A program made the translations under genes and the position numbers. A stretch of 64,000 bases of DNA, taken from positions 62,001-126,000 of the forward strand of contig NZ_JGZP01000016.1 of NCBI RefSeq assembly GCF_000741785.1. The letters are read 5' to 3'. This document shows, piece by piece, positions 26,113-34,447 of this stretch. Source of the DNA: Bifidobacterium stellenboschense. Lineage in GTDB: Bacteria > Actinomycetota > Actinomycetes > Actinomycetales > Bifidobacteriaceae. Under the pieces are notes generated by a model. The model searched no databases, had not been told where the DNA came from, and worked only from the letters and a program-made list of their open reading frames with translations. Each line of letters starts with the position of its first letter. The first letter of the stretch is position 1.

Positions 26113-27636
26113 CTACTTGGCGGCTTCGACCTCGTCCACCGCGTCGGCGTCGAGCATCTCGTCCAGCAGGTTGCCGTCGATACGCCCGCGCACGTAGTAC
26201 CAGCCGATGATCATGGCGATCACGACGACGACGAACAGGGCCAGCGTCCAGCGGCCGGAGGCGCTCGTCAGGTTCGAGATCACGACGATCGCGAAGAACA
26301 CCAGCGACACGTAGTTCGTGTACGGGGCGCCCGGCATGCGGTATTCGGGGCGCGTCTCCTCGCCGGCCTTCACCTTCCTGAGGAACGCGAGGTGCGTGAC
26401 GAGGATGGAGGCCCACGTTCCGGCGATGCCGATGCCGGCCAGGTTCATGATGATGTCGAACGCGTCGGACGGCAGCACCGCGTTGAGCACCACGCCGATC
26501 AGGCCCAGCGCGGACGTGATGATGATGCCGCCGTACGGGATGTGGTGCTTGTTCATGCGGGCCGCGAACTTCGGGCCGGAGCCGGCGATGGCCATCGAAC
26601 GCAGCGTGCGGCCGGTGGCGTACAGGCCGGCGTTCAGCGACGAGAGGGCGGCGGTGAGCACGACCACCTGGATCACGTCGCCCGCGTGCGGGATGCCGAT
26701 GCCGGAGAAGAACGTGACGAACGGGGATTCGTTCGACGAGTACGCGGTGTACGGCAGCACGAGCGCCATCAGGATCACGGAGCCCACGTAGAACACGAAG
26801 ATGCGGATGATCATCGAGTTGATGGCCTTCGGCAGCACATCCTTGGCCTCCTGCGCCTCACCGGCCGCGACGCCCACCATCTCGGTGCCGCCGAATGCGA
26901 ACACGACGCCCAGCGTCAGCGCGAACACGGGCGCGATGCCCATCGGGAAGAAGCCGCCATGCTCGGTGATGTTGGCGATGCCGGCATGCGTGTCGCCGAC
27001 CGGGGCGCCGGTGACGATCGCCCAGATCGCGATGACCATGAACGCGATGATCGTGAACACCTTGATCGCGGCGAACCAGAACTCGGCCTCGCCGAACATC
27101 TTCACGCTCATCATGTTGAGCACGAACACGAGGGCCAGCGCGCCGAGCGCGAGCAGCCACTGCGGCACGTCGGCGAACGCCTTCCAGTAGTGGAAGTACA
27201 CGGCGACGGCGGTGATGTCGGCCATGACGGTGGTGGACCAGTCGAGGAAGAACATCCAGCCGGTGATGTACGCGCCCTTCTCGCCCAGGAACTCGCGGGC
27301 GTAGGAGACGAACGCGCCCGACGACGGGCGGCGGATCGCCAGCTCGCCCAGCGCGCGCACCATCAGGAACGCGAAGATGCCGCAGATCGCGTAGGCGATG
27401 GTCAGGCCGGCACCGCCCTGCGCGAGACGGCCGCCCGCGCCGAGGAACAGGCCGGTGCCGATCGAGCCGCCGATGGCGATCATCTGGATGTGGCGGGGCT
27501 TGAGCTCCTTCGCGTAGCCGGCGTCGCCCTTATCGCGCACGACGGTGTTGGATTCCGTGCCGGTCTCCTTGATCGACTTCTTGCCGGCACTCGCGGGTGC
27601 GGGCTCCGACGTTGTCGTCTTCTCTCTCTCACTCAT
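26113..27636 (-). CDS. Amino-acid permease, probably for L-asparagine
   Basis: 507 residues, APC superfamily (AAT family), about 12 membrane segments. The signature KPRHIQMIAIGGSIGTGLFLGAG is followed by GGAGLTIAYAICGI, RRPSSGAFVSYAREFLG and GWMFFLDWSTTVMADITAVAVYF, as in AnsP/GabP/CycA transporters. Proton-coupled uptake of an amino acid; asparagine is inferred from the adjoining asparaginase gene. The N-terminal 45 residues are polar and cytoplasmic. The promoter region contains copy 2 of the CTTAGGT element about 110 bp upstream of the start. Confidence 0.88.
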   Translation of the reverse strand: MSEREKTTTSEPAPASAGKKSIKETGTESNTVVRDKGDAGYAKELKPRHIQMIAIGGSIGTGLFLGAGGRLAQGGAGLTIAYAICGIFAFLMVRALGELAIRRPSSGAFVSYAREFLGEKGAYITGWMFFLDWSTTVMADITAVAVYFHYWKAFADVPQWLLALGALALVFVLNMMSVKMFGEAEFWFAAIKVFTIIAFMVIAIWAIVTGAPVGDTHAGIANITEHGGFFPMGIAPVFALTLGVVFAFGGTEMVGVAAGEAQEAKDVLPKAINSMIIRIFVFYVGSVILMALVLPYTAYSSNESPFVTFFSGIGIPHAGDVIQVVVLTAALSSLNAGLYATGRTLRSMAIAGSGPKFAARMNKHHIPYGGIIITSALGLIGVVLNAVLPSDAFDIIMNLAGIGIAGTWASILVTHLAFLRKVKAGEETRPEYRMPGAPYTNYVSLVFFAIVVISNLTSASGRWTLALFVVVVIAMIIGWYYVRGRIDGNLLDEMLDADAVDEVEAAK

Positions 27637-27744
27637 GATTCTGTCCTTTGTGTCGGTGGATGCTCCGATATCGCGGCATCATGGCGCGCGATCGGGAAAC
27701 ATGATATGACGCTTGATGACCATTCAGGTGAACGGATTCCGTCA

Positions 27745-27867
27745 TTTCTTAGGTACATTCCCCACTTCTTAGGTAGGTCTTCGGTGAAGACCTGCACGGG
27801 GCTTCGGGATTTCGGGGCGGTTGTTCGCGGGACACCTACCTAAGAAACGCACGATGTACCTAAGAAG
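27745..27867. repeat. CTTAGGT-ended inverted-repeat element, copy 2
   Basis: CTTAGG at 27748 and 27768, the inverted CCTAAGAA pair at about 27839 and 27859. 123 bp, same layout as copy 1 with a different central hairpin (AGGTCTTCGGTGAAGACCT). Confidence 0.88.
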
Positions 27868-28031
27868 TGCGTGGGGTGCGGTCTTGGGAGTGTGCGGGCC
27901 GGCTCCGGGAACGCACGGGGCGGCCCTGGGGTGCGTACGGAACGACGTACGGGTCGCGGGAATGTGCGGAATGTGCGAAAACACACGGAAATACGCGGAA
28001 AACGGGGGTACCGCGATTCGGTGGCTTGCGA

Positions 28032-28047
28032 TAACCTGTTACGCGTG
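28032..28047 (+). promoter_or_regulatory. Leaderless promoter -10 box for the FprA-like gene
   Basis: TAACCT (28032-28037) ends seven bases before the GTG start at 28045, and no ribosome site is present. Confidence 0.45.
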
Positions 28048-29505
28048 ACTGAATCTTCGAATACTGCAAACGAACTCCGCATCGCCGTGATCGGCGCGGG
28101 CCCCGCCGGCGTCTACTCCTCCGACATCTTCCTGCGCCAGCTCAAGAAGCTCGGCGAGGAGCTGGGCCTCGGCACCAAGGCCCGCATCGACCTGTTCGAG
28201 AAGCTGCCCGTGCCGTTCGGCCTGGTCCGCTACGGCGTGGCCCCCGACCACCCGTCCATCAAGTTCATCGCCTCCGCGCTCGAGAAGACGCTCGACAACC
28301 CGGACATCCACCTCTACTGCGACGTGGAGTTCGGCAAGGACGTCACCCTCGACGACCTGCTCGCCCGCTACGACGCCGTGCTGTTCGCCACCGGCGCCGT
28401 CAAGGACAAGCCGCTGCGCATCCCCGGCGCCGACCTCGACGGCGTGTACGGCGCCGCCAAGTTCGTCGAATGGTACGACGGCTACCCCACGGGCGCCCGC
28501 GAATGGCCGCTCACCGCCGAGAACGTCGCCGTGATCGGCGGCGGCAACGTGGCGATGGACGTCGCGCGCGAGCTCATGCGCAACGCCGACGACCTCAAGG
28601 CCAAGACCGACATTCCGGACAACGTCTACGAGGGCATCCAGAACAACAAGGCCAAGGTGCTCCACCTGTTCATCCGCCGCGGCGTCGCCCAGGCGAAGTT
28701 CAGCGTGCAGGAGCTGCGCGAGATGGAGAAGCTGCCCGGCGTGCAGCTCATCATCAACGAGGACGACTTCGAACTGGACGACGACACCATCGAGGTCGCC
28801 GGCAAGGACAAGCTCACCCGCCAGATGGTCGAGGAGCTGTTCGCCATCCGCGAGATGGCCGAAGACATGGAGGACGACGGCGACGTCGACTACGAGGGCA
28901 ACCCGGCCGACCGCAAGTACTACGTCCACTTCAACTCCGCGCCCACCGAGATCGTCGGCGAGGACGGCAAGGTGAAGGCCATCCGCGTCGAGCGCACCGA
29001 GACCGGCGCCGACGGCGTGATGCACCGCACCGGCGAGTTCACCGACTACCCGGTCGAGGCCGTCTACCACGCGATCGGCTACCAGCCGGCCGAAGCCCCC
29101 GGCATCGCCTACGACAGCCACGGTGCCCACCTCGCCAACGCGAACGGCGACGGCCGCATCACCGCTGAAGCCGAGGGCGGCGAAGTGCGCGAGCGCCTCT
29201 ACGCCACCGGTTGGGCCAAGCGCGGCCCGGTCGGCCTGATCGGTTCGACCAAGTCCGACGCGCTCGCCATCGTCACCAACATGCTCGAGGATCTCGCCAA
29301 GGCCGCCGAGGGTGGCCGCGTGGCCGCTGACCGCGACCCCGAGTCCATCGACCGTCTGCTGGCCGACCGCGGCGTCAAGCCGATCGACTTCGCCGGCTGG
29401 AAGAAGGTCGACGCCTTCGAACGCGCCGAGGGTGCGAAGGAAGGCCGCGAGCACAAGAAGGTCATCGAGCCCGCCCAGATGCGCGAGCTTGCCCACGCCG
29501 AGTGA
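28045..29505 (+). CDS. fprA: Ferredoxin/adrenodoxin-NADP+ reductase (FprA-like)
   Basis: 486 residues. GTG start chosen because the FAD fold begins within 15 residues (ELRIAVIGAGPAGVYSSDIF). Other landmarks: DLFEKLPVPFGLVRYGVAPDH, the NADPH-binding VIGGGNVAMDVARELM, IRRGVAQAKFSVQELREME and the C-terminal YATGWAKRGPVGLIGSTKSDA, all typical of actinobacterial FprA and mitochondrial adrenodoxin reductase. It moves electrons between NADPH and ferredoxin-type proteins in the cytoplasm. It appears to be transcribed alone as a leaderless mRNA. Confidence 0.93.
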   Translation: MTESSNTANELRIAVIGAGPAGVYSSDIFLRQLKKLGEELGLGTKARIDLFEKLPVPFGLVRYGVAPDHPSIKFIASALEKTLDNPDIHLYCDVEFGKDVTLDDLLARYDAVLFATGAVKDKPLRIPGADLDGVYGAAKFVEWYDGYPTGAREWPLTAENVAVIGGGNVAMDVARELMRNADDLKAKTDIPDNVYEGIQNNKAKVLHLFIRRGVAQAKFSVQELREMEKLPGVQLIINEDDFELDDDTIEVAGKDKLTRQMVEELFAIREMAEDMEDDGDVDYEGNPADRKYYVHFNSAPTEIVGEDGKVKAIRVERTETGADGVMHRTGEFTDYPVEAVYHAIGYQPAEAPGIAYDSHGAHLANANGDGRITAEAEGGEVRERLYATGWAKRGPVGLIGSTKSDALAIVTNMLEDLAKAAEGGRVAADRDPESIDRLLADRGVKPIDFAGWKKVDAFERAEGAKEGREHKKVIEPAQMRELAHAE

Positions 29506-29517
29506 TTGCGCGGCCCG

Positions 29518-29551
29518 TTTCACATCGTGTTTCACGTGACACGATGTGAAA
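29518..29551. promoter_or_regulatory. Inverted repeat containing a parS-like sequence
   Basis: TTTCACATCGTGT (29518-29530) is exactly complementary to 29539-29551, forming a 13-bp stem just after the reductase gene. It contains TGTTTCACGTGACACG, which matches parS at 14 of 16 positions. Confidence 0.5.
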
Positions 29552-29760
29552 CCGCGTGAAACATCCGCGTCCCCGCGTCCCCGTGACGCGTCGCGTCGCA
29601 TATCGCTCCGAAGCCGCGATCGGCGGTGGTTTCGCACGATGATTCGTGTGAAACCCCGCCAATCGCGGCTTCGTCATATTCTCGTATACAGGTTCCTCAA
29701 ACGGTTCGATAGTCCGTCCCCACGCCCGTCGCCCGTTTGCGCATCGGGAAGGTGGTCATC

Positions 29761-31104
29761 ATGAAGCAGTCGCGTTCCGCCGGCTCTCCGCGGGGGAGCA
29801 GGTCGGGCGGCGCCCGCTCGCCGCGCGGCGGCCGCAACGGCCGGACCTCCCTCCCGCAGTCACGCAACTCCGGCAAGACCTCCCTCCCGCAATCGCGCCG
29901 CTCCGGCGCGCCCGCTCGCCGCCGCCGCACCACGCAATACCAGCGTGCGTCGAAACGCATGCGCGCCGTCTACCGCCGCCGTCGCATCGTCGTCGGCACC
30001 GCCGCGCTCGCCGTCATCTGCTTTGTCGTCGCCGTCGTCGCGCACGTGCCCGGCTGGCTGTCCGACGCGGACGATGCGGTGAGCGCCGCCGCCGGACATC
30101 CCACGTTGAGCCGCGCGGCCGCGACCAAGCCGCGCACGCTCACCGTCGCGGAACGCGCGGTGGCGGCGCTCGGCAAACTCGACGGCAAGGCCGACGTCTC
30201 CACGGAAGGATTCACGCTTTCCGACGACGACCGTGCGGCCCTCGACCAGGCCGTCGCGACCGTCACGTCCGCCGGATACGGCGTCTCCGTCACGATGGTC
30301 GACATGACGACCTACCGCGCGCTCGCCGTGCACGGCGGCGACGCGCGCTACTCCGCCTCCGCGATCAAAGGCCCGTATATCCTCGCGCTCGCGGCGACCG
30401 GCACCGTCGACCTCGACGCGGTCGCGCAGTCGTCGGACTCCGATCCGACCGGCGTCGGCGCCGACGGCAAGCCGGTGTCGTCCGGCGACGGCGACGCGAC
30501 CGGCGCGACGGGCGCCGCGTCCGGCGAGGACGAGTCGGCGATCGCGTCGGACATGACGCTCACCTCGACCGGCGCGGGCGTGAACCAGCTCATCGCGCAG
30601 GCGGTCACCGTGTCCGACAACAGCAGTTTCGCCGCGCTCCACCGCACGTACGGGTCCGGCTCGTTCGCCGCGTGGGCGACGCGCGCGCATGTGGGCGCCG
30701 ACGTGACGAGTGGCGCGTACCTCGACATCTCGTCGACCGACATGGCGCGCATGTGGACGATGGGATACGGCTACCTGTTCCACGGCGATTCGACGCTCGC
30801 CGTGCGCGGATCGAAGCCCGTCACGTCCGATGAGGCGCGACAGTGGCTCGCGGGCGAGTTCACCGACACGCTCAACTCCAGCATCCACAACGCGCTGGGC
30901 GATTCGGACGGTTACGCCGTGTACACGAAGGCGGGATGGATCGACGACGGCGACTACAAGGCGTTGAATGACGCCGGCATCGTCTCGACCGGTTCCGGCG
31001 ACTATGTGCTCGCGGTGATGACCGACGCGGTCGGGCAATATGACTTGGTTGCCGGGTTGGTCTCGGCGTTGGATGGGGTCCATTCGTCCGCGATGGCGAA
31101 GTAA
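29761..31104 (+). CDS. Membrane-anchored serine hydrolase, class A beta-lactamase fold
   Basis: 447 residues from ATG 29761; an in-frame TTG at 29737 is possible. A very basic N-terminal stretch (Arg/Ser/Gly, about 1-75) precedes a membrane segment (VVGTAALAVICFVVAVVAHV). The outer domain has all three penicillin-interacting motifs: S200-A-I-K203, S285-D-N287 and K390-A-G392 (KTG-like). It may be a beta-lactamase-like or D,D-peptidase-like cell-envelope enzyme; the KAG variant and a missing Glu166 block argue against a classic beta-lactamase. Substrate unknown. An Asp/Gly/Ala loop near 225-260 is low complexity. Confidence 0.78.
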   Translation: MKQSRSAGSPRGSRSGGARSPRGGRNGRTSLPQSRNSGKTSLPQSRRSGAPARRRRTTQYQRASKRMRAVYRRRRIVVGTAALAVICFVVAVVAHVPGWLSDADDAVSAAAGHPTLSRAAATKPRTLTVAERAVAALGKLDGKADVSTEGFTLSDDDRAALDQAVATVTSAGYGVSVTMVDMTTYRALAVHGGDARYSASAIKGPYILALAATGTVDLDAVAQSSDSDPTGVGADGKPVSSGDGDATGATGAASGEDESAIASDMTLTSTGAGVNQLIAQAVTVSDNSSFAALHRTYGSGSFAAWATRAHVGADVTSGAYLDISSTDMARMWTMGYGYLFHGDSTLAVRGSKPVTSDEARQWLAGEFTDTLNSSIHNALGDSDGYAVYTKAGWIDDGDYKALNDAGIVSTGSGDYVLAVMTDAVGQYDLVAGLVSALDGVHSSAMAK

Positions 31105-31152
31105 GTGCTGTCGGCGGAGCCGGCTGGGGGAGAGGTTGCGGGGCGAGGGGTG

Positions 31153-31168
31153 TGTTTCACGTGAAACA
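31153..31168. promoter_or_regulatory. Exact parS site
   Basis: TGTTTCACGTGAAACA, the 16-bp palindrome bound by ParB in chromosome segregation across bacteria. It lies between the serine hydrolase and htpX genes. Confidence 0.85.
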
Positions 31169-31247
31169 TCGCTTGGCGGACCGGTGTCGCGTTGGGTCGG
31201 CGGCTGCGTTTGTGGCGGCACCGGCGTGCTGACGGCGCGTCCGGGCG

Positions 31248-32255
31248 ATGTCCAGCGAAATTTCAGATACCCCCGATAGCGTGAACCACATGGACGGCAA
31301 AATGCGTGTGCACGGCCATTGCAATGGCCTGAAGACGACCCTGCTTTTCGGGTTGATGTGGGGCGTCGTCATGCTGGTCTGGTGGGCCACGGGCGGCAGT
31401 CGAGGAACCCTCGGCATCTTCATTCTCATCGGCCTCGGCTCCACGTTCTTCTCCTACTGGTTCTCCGACAAGCTCGCCATCGCGTCGATGGGGGCGCAGG
31501 AGGTCAGCGAGGCGGAGGCGCCCACGCTGTACAAGATCGTCCGCGAACTGTCCGCGAAGGCCGGCAAACCGATGCCGCGCATCTACGTCGCGCCGACGAT
31601 GAGCCCGAACGCGTTCGCCACCGGGCGCAACGAACGCCACGCCGCCGTCTGCTGCACGCAGGGCATCCTCAGGATCCTCAACGAACGCGAGATCCGCGGC
31701 GTGCTCGGCCACGAGCTGATGCACGTATACAACCGCGACATCCTCACCTCGGCGGTCGCCTCCGCGATGGCGACCGTCATCACGTATCTCGGCTATTCGC
31801 TCATGTACTTCGGCGGCGGCACGTCGCGCGACGACCGCGACAACGCGTCCGGCGGGCTCGGCCTGATCGGCGTGCTGCTCAGCGCGATCCTCGCGCCGAT
31901 CGCCGCGTCGCTGCTGCAGCTGGCGATCTCCCGCACGCGCGAATACGACGCGGACGAGGACGGCAGCATGCTCACCGGCGACCCGGAGGCGCTCGCCTCC
32001 GCGCTCAACAAGATCTCGTACGGCGCGCAGACCACGCCGATGCGCAAGACCGCCGGCACGCAGTCCGTCTCCGCGATGATGATCGCCAACCCGTTCTCCG
32101 CCGCCGGATTCTCGAAGCTGTTCTCCACCCACCCGCCGACCGAGGACCGCATCAAGCGCCTCATGCAGATGGCCCAGGAGATGCGCGCCGCCCAGGTGTA
32201 TGGCGGCGGTGCCGGGGCCGGCGGGTTCGGTGGGCCCGCGCAGGTGCGCTGGTAG
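31248..32255 (+). CDS. htpX: HtpX-type zinc metalloprotease
   Basis: 335 residues (M48 family), a membrane protease that removes damaged membrane proteins. Two N-terminal membrane segments (LLFGLMWGVVMLVWWATGG and IFILIGLGSTFFSYWF), the zinc motif H155-E-L-M-H159 in VLGHELMHVYNRDIL, further membrane helices, and EYDADEDGSMLTGD carrying the third zinc ligand. The C-terminus STHPPTEDRIKRLMQM is typical. ATG 31248, 31290 and 31302 are all possible starts; none has a strong ribosome site. Confidence 0.92.
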   Translation: MSSEISDTPDSVNHMDGKMRVHGHCNGLKTTLLFGLMWGVVMLVWWATGGSRGTLGIFILIGLGSTFFSYWFSDKLAIASMGAQEVSEAEAPTLYKIVRELSAKAGKPMPRIYVAPTMSPNAFATGRNERHAAVCCTQGILRILNEREIRGVLGHELMHVYNRDILTSAVASAMATVITYLGYSLMYFGGGTSRDDRDNASGGLGLIGVLLSAILAPIAASLLQLAISRTREYDADEDGSMLTGDPEALASALNKISYGAQTTPMRKTAGTQSVSAMMIANPFSAAGFSKLFSTHPPTEDRIKRLMQMAQEMRAAQVYGGGAGAGGFGGPAQVRW

Positions 32256-32363
32256 GTTCGTGCATCGCGCCGGCGGCCTTACTTCGAATCGCGCCTCGCG
32301 TTGTGCCGGCGGGGATGCGCCGAATCATGCCTCCGTCTTGCGCCGGCGATTGCCCACCCGGCG

Positions 32364-32459
32364 CAAACACCCGTTTTTTGCTGTCTACAGCGTCAAATGG
32401 GGGTGCGGGGGCGTTGAATCGGGTGTTTGGCGCTGTACATCGGAGATAACGGGTGTTTG
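32364..32459. repeat. Inverted CAAACACCCG element
   Basis: 34-bp arms at 32364-32397 and 32426-32459 are imperfect complements, both beginning with CAAACACCCGTT and containing ACAGCG. A third CAAACACCCG copy occurs in inverted orientation near 32420. It lies in the 490-bp gap before xylA. Confidence 0.6.
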
Positions 32460-32608
32460 AGCCGGGGGTTGACGACGCCGGGGGCGTGGCTCCTTGGCCG
32501 TAGGGATGGTGGAGTTGCCGTCTGTTGCAGTGGGGCGCGTCGTCACGGTGATCGGTTGAGTCGGGAAAACGTTGGAATCATTGGAGACACGCCGTATGAA
32601 GGCCACTA

Positions 32609-32648
32609 AGTTTATTCGTTTGACAAACATTGTTCAACCATTTAACAT
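32609..32648 (+). promoter_or_regulatory. xylA promoter with ROK-regulator operator
   Basis: TTGACA (32620-32625) and TAACAT (32643-32648) with a 17-base spacer. The sequence AGTTTATTCGTTTGAC at 32609-32624 overlaps the -35 box and matches the site at 36027-36042 at 13 of 16 positions. Confidence 0.75.
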
Positions 32649-32748
32649 ATTGAATCGTCAATCGGAAACGGATGGCGGCGCACAGCGATGGGACGCCACG
32701 CGGATCCGACGAAGAACGCAGTGAACACGAACATCAAAGGAGACTGCA

Positions 32749-34095
32749 ATGGGTCTGTGGGATATCGACAAGATCGAGTACGTCGGTCGCAAGGGCGGCG
32801 CCAAGGAAGGCCTCGGCTTCCGCTACTACGACGCCGACAAGGTCGTCGCCGGCAAGAAGATGAAGGACTGGCTGCGCTTCGCGGTCGCCTACTGGCACAC
32901 CTTCGACCAGCGCCTCGTCGACCCGTTCGGCGACGGCACCGCCGAGCGCCCGTACGACAAGTACACCAACCCGATGGATCTGGCCCTCGCCAAGGTCGAC
33001 TACGCCTTCGAGTTCTACACCAAGCTGGGTGTCGAATACTTCTGCTTCCACGACCGCGACATCGCCCCGGAGGGCGACACCCTGCGCGAGACCAACGCCA
33101 ACCTGGACAAGGTCGTCGACAAGATCGAGGAGAACATGAAGTCCACCGGCGTCAAGCTGCTGTGGAACACCCAGAACCTCTTCACCAATCCGCGTTTCGT
33201 CTCCGGCGCCGCCACCTCGCCGTTCGCCGACATCTTCGCCTACTCGGGCGCCCAGGTCAAGAAGAGCCTCGAAATCGCCAAGCGCCTCGGCGCCGAGAAC
33301 TACGTGTTCTGGGGCGGCCGTGAAGGCTACGAGAACCTGTGGAACACGCAGATGCACCGCGAGCAGGCCCACATGGCCAAGCTCTTCCACCTCGCCGCCG
33401 ACTACGCCAAGGAGATCGGCTTCGAGGGCCAGTTCCTCATCGAGCCGAAGCCGAAGGAGCCGACCTCGCACCAGTACGACTTCGACGCCGCCGCCGCGCT
33501 CGCCTTCCTCAAGACCTTCGACCTGGACGACGTCTTCAAGCTGAACCTCGAAGGCAACCACGCCAACCTGGCCGGCCACTCCTACCAGCATGAGGTTCGC
33601 TTCGCCCGTGAGAACGGCATCCTCGGCTCCCTTGACGCCAACCAGGGCGACAAGCTCATCGGCTGGGACATGGACGAGTTCCCGTCTGACCTGTACGACT
33701 GCGTCGCCGTGATGTGGGAGGTCCTCGCCAACGGTTCGATCGGCCCCCACGGCGGTCTGAACTTCGACGCCAAGCCGCGCCGCACCTCCTTCGCCGCCGA
33801 CGACCTGTTCCGTGCGCACATCGTGGGCATGGACTCCTACGCCGCCGGCCTGCTGGTCGCCGCCAAGATGCATGAGGACCACTACATCGAGGATCTGCAG
33901 GCCGATCGCTACAGCTCCTACGAGTCCGGCATCGGCAAGGACATCGAGGACGGCAACGTCACGCTCGCCTCCCTTGAGGAGTACAGCCTCGACAAGACCC
34001 AGGCCGAGCTGCGCGCCGCGACCAAGTCCGACCACCTCGAGCAGGTCAAGGCCACCATCAACAACTACATCGTCGACGCGCTGGCCGAGGCGTGA
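32749..34095 (+). CDS. xylA: Xylose isomerase
   Basis: 448 residues, class II xylose isomerase, converting D-xylose to D-xylulose in the cytoplasm with two divalent metals. Key blocks: [17 protein letters not shown] (catalytic His and Asp), [30 protein letters not shown] (metal-binding Glu), [17 protein letters not shown] and GSLDANQGD with [12 protein letters not shown] with AAAGGAG eight bases upstream. Codon use is strongly biased, consistent with high expression. It is controlled by the promoter and operator at 32609-32648 and is convergent with xylB. Confidence 0.97.
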   Translation: MGLWDIDKIEYVGRKGGAKEGLGFRYYDADKVVAGKKMKDWLRFAVAYWHTFDQRLVDPFGDGTAERPYDKYTNPMDLALAKVDYAFEFYTKLGVEYFCFHDRDIAPEGDTLRETNANLDKVVDKIEENMKSTGVKLLWNTQNLFTNPRFVSGAATSPFADIFAYSGAQVKKSLEIAKRLGAENYVFWGGREGYENLWNTQMHREQAHMAKLFHLAADYAKEIGFEGQFLIEPKPKEPTSHQYDFDAAAALAFLKTFDLDDVFKLNLEGNHANLAGHSYQHEVRFARENGILGSLDANQGDKLIGWDMDEFPSDLYDCVAVMWEVLANGSIGPHGGLNFDAKPRRTSFAADDLFRAHIVGMDSYAAGLLVAAKMHEDHYIEDLQADRYSSYESGIGKDIEDGNVTLASLEEYSLDKTQAELRAATKSDHLEQVKATINNYIVDALAEA

Positions 34096-34096
34096 G

Positions 34097-34119
34097 CCGA
34101 AAGCCCAGTGGGCTTTCGG
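34097..34119 (+). terminator. Hairpin after xylA
   Basis: CCGAAAGCCC and GGGCTTTCGG with an AGT loop directly after the stop codon. No clear U-run. Confidence 0.55.
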
Positions 34120-34264
34120 GTAGCCTCGGGCGAGGTTGAGGCGGGAGCCGAAGCCGAGCTGACGTATGGCGCGCGCAGCGCTCCGCAGTTGCGGAACGAG
34201 GCGTGAGATTGATTAGCTCCCTCGATCGAGGGAGCCAATCCCATATGGCGGATTGTTCCGTCAC

Positions 34265-34440
34265 CCGCTGTGGCTCCCGCTGGCGGGAGCTGGCCGCCGT
34301 AGGCGGTCTGAGGGTGGTTCGGTAACGGACCGCGACCACCCCCAGTCGGCTTCGCCGACAGCCCCCGCCGGCGGGGGCGTGAACATCGGTATCCGGTGGG
34401 AGGTCCATCGTGTTGCGACAGCCCCCGCCGCGCGGGGTGG
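34265..34440. repeat. REP-like palindromes between xylA and xylB
   Basis: Two head-to-head units: GTGGCTCCCGCTGGCGGGAG in one orientation (34270-34320) and CCCAGTCGGCTTCGCCGA with CCCCCGCCGGCGGGGG in the other (34335-34380), plus a half unit near 34420. Confidence 0.8.
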
Positions 34441-34447
34441 TGGTTCT

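Noticed and set aside
24914-27867. Composite transposon around the asparaginase operon
   Set aside because: No transposase, no target duplication visible, and a third element copy stands alone at 48318. Kept only as a weaker alternative.
32734-34035. Long frames antisense to xylA, tgt, fprA, metG and other genes
   Set aside because: High-GC codon bias leaves antisense frames open; the sense genes have clear family matches.
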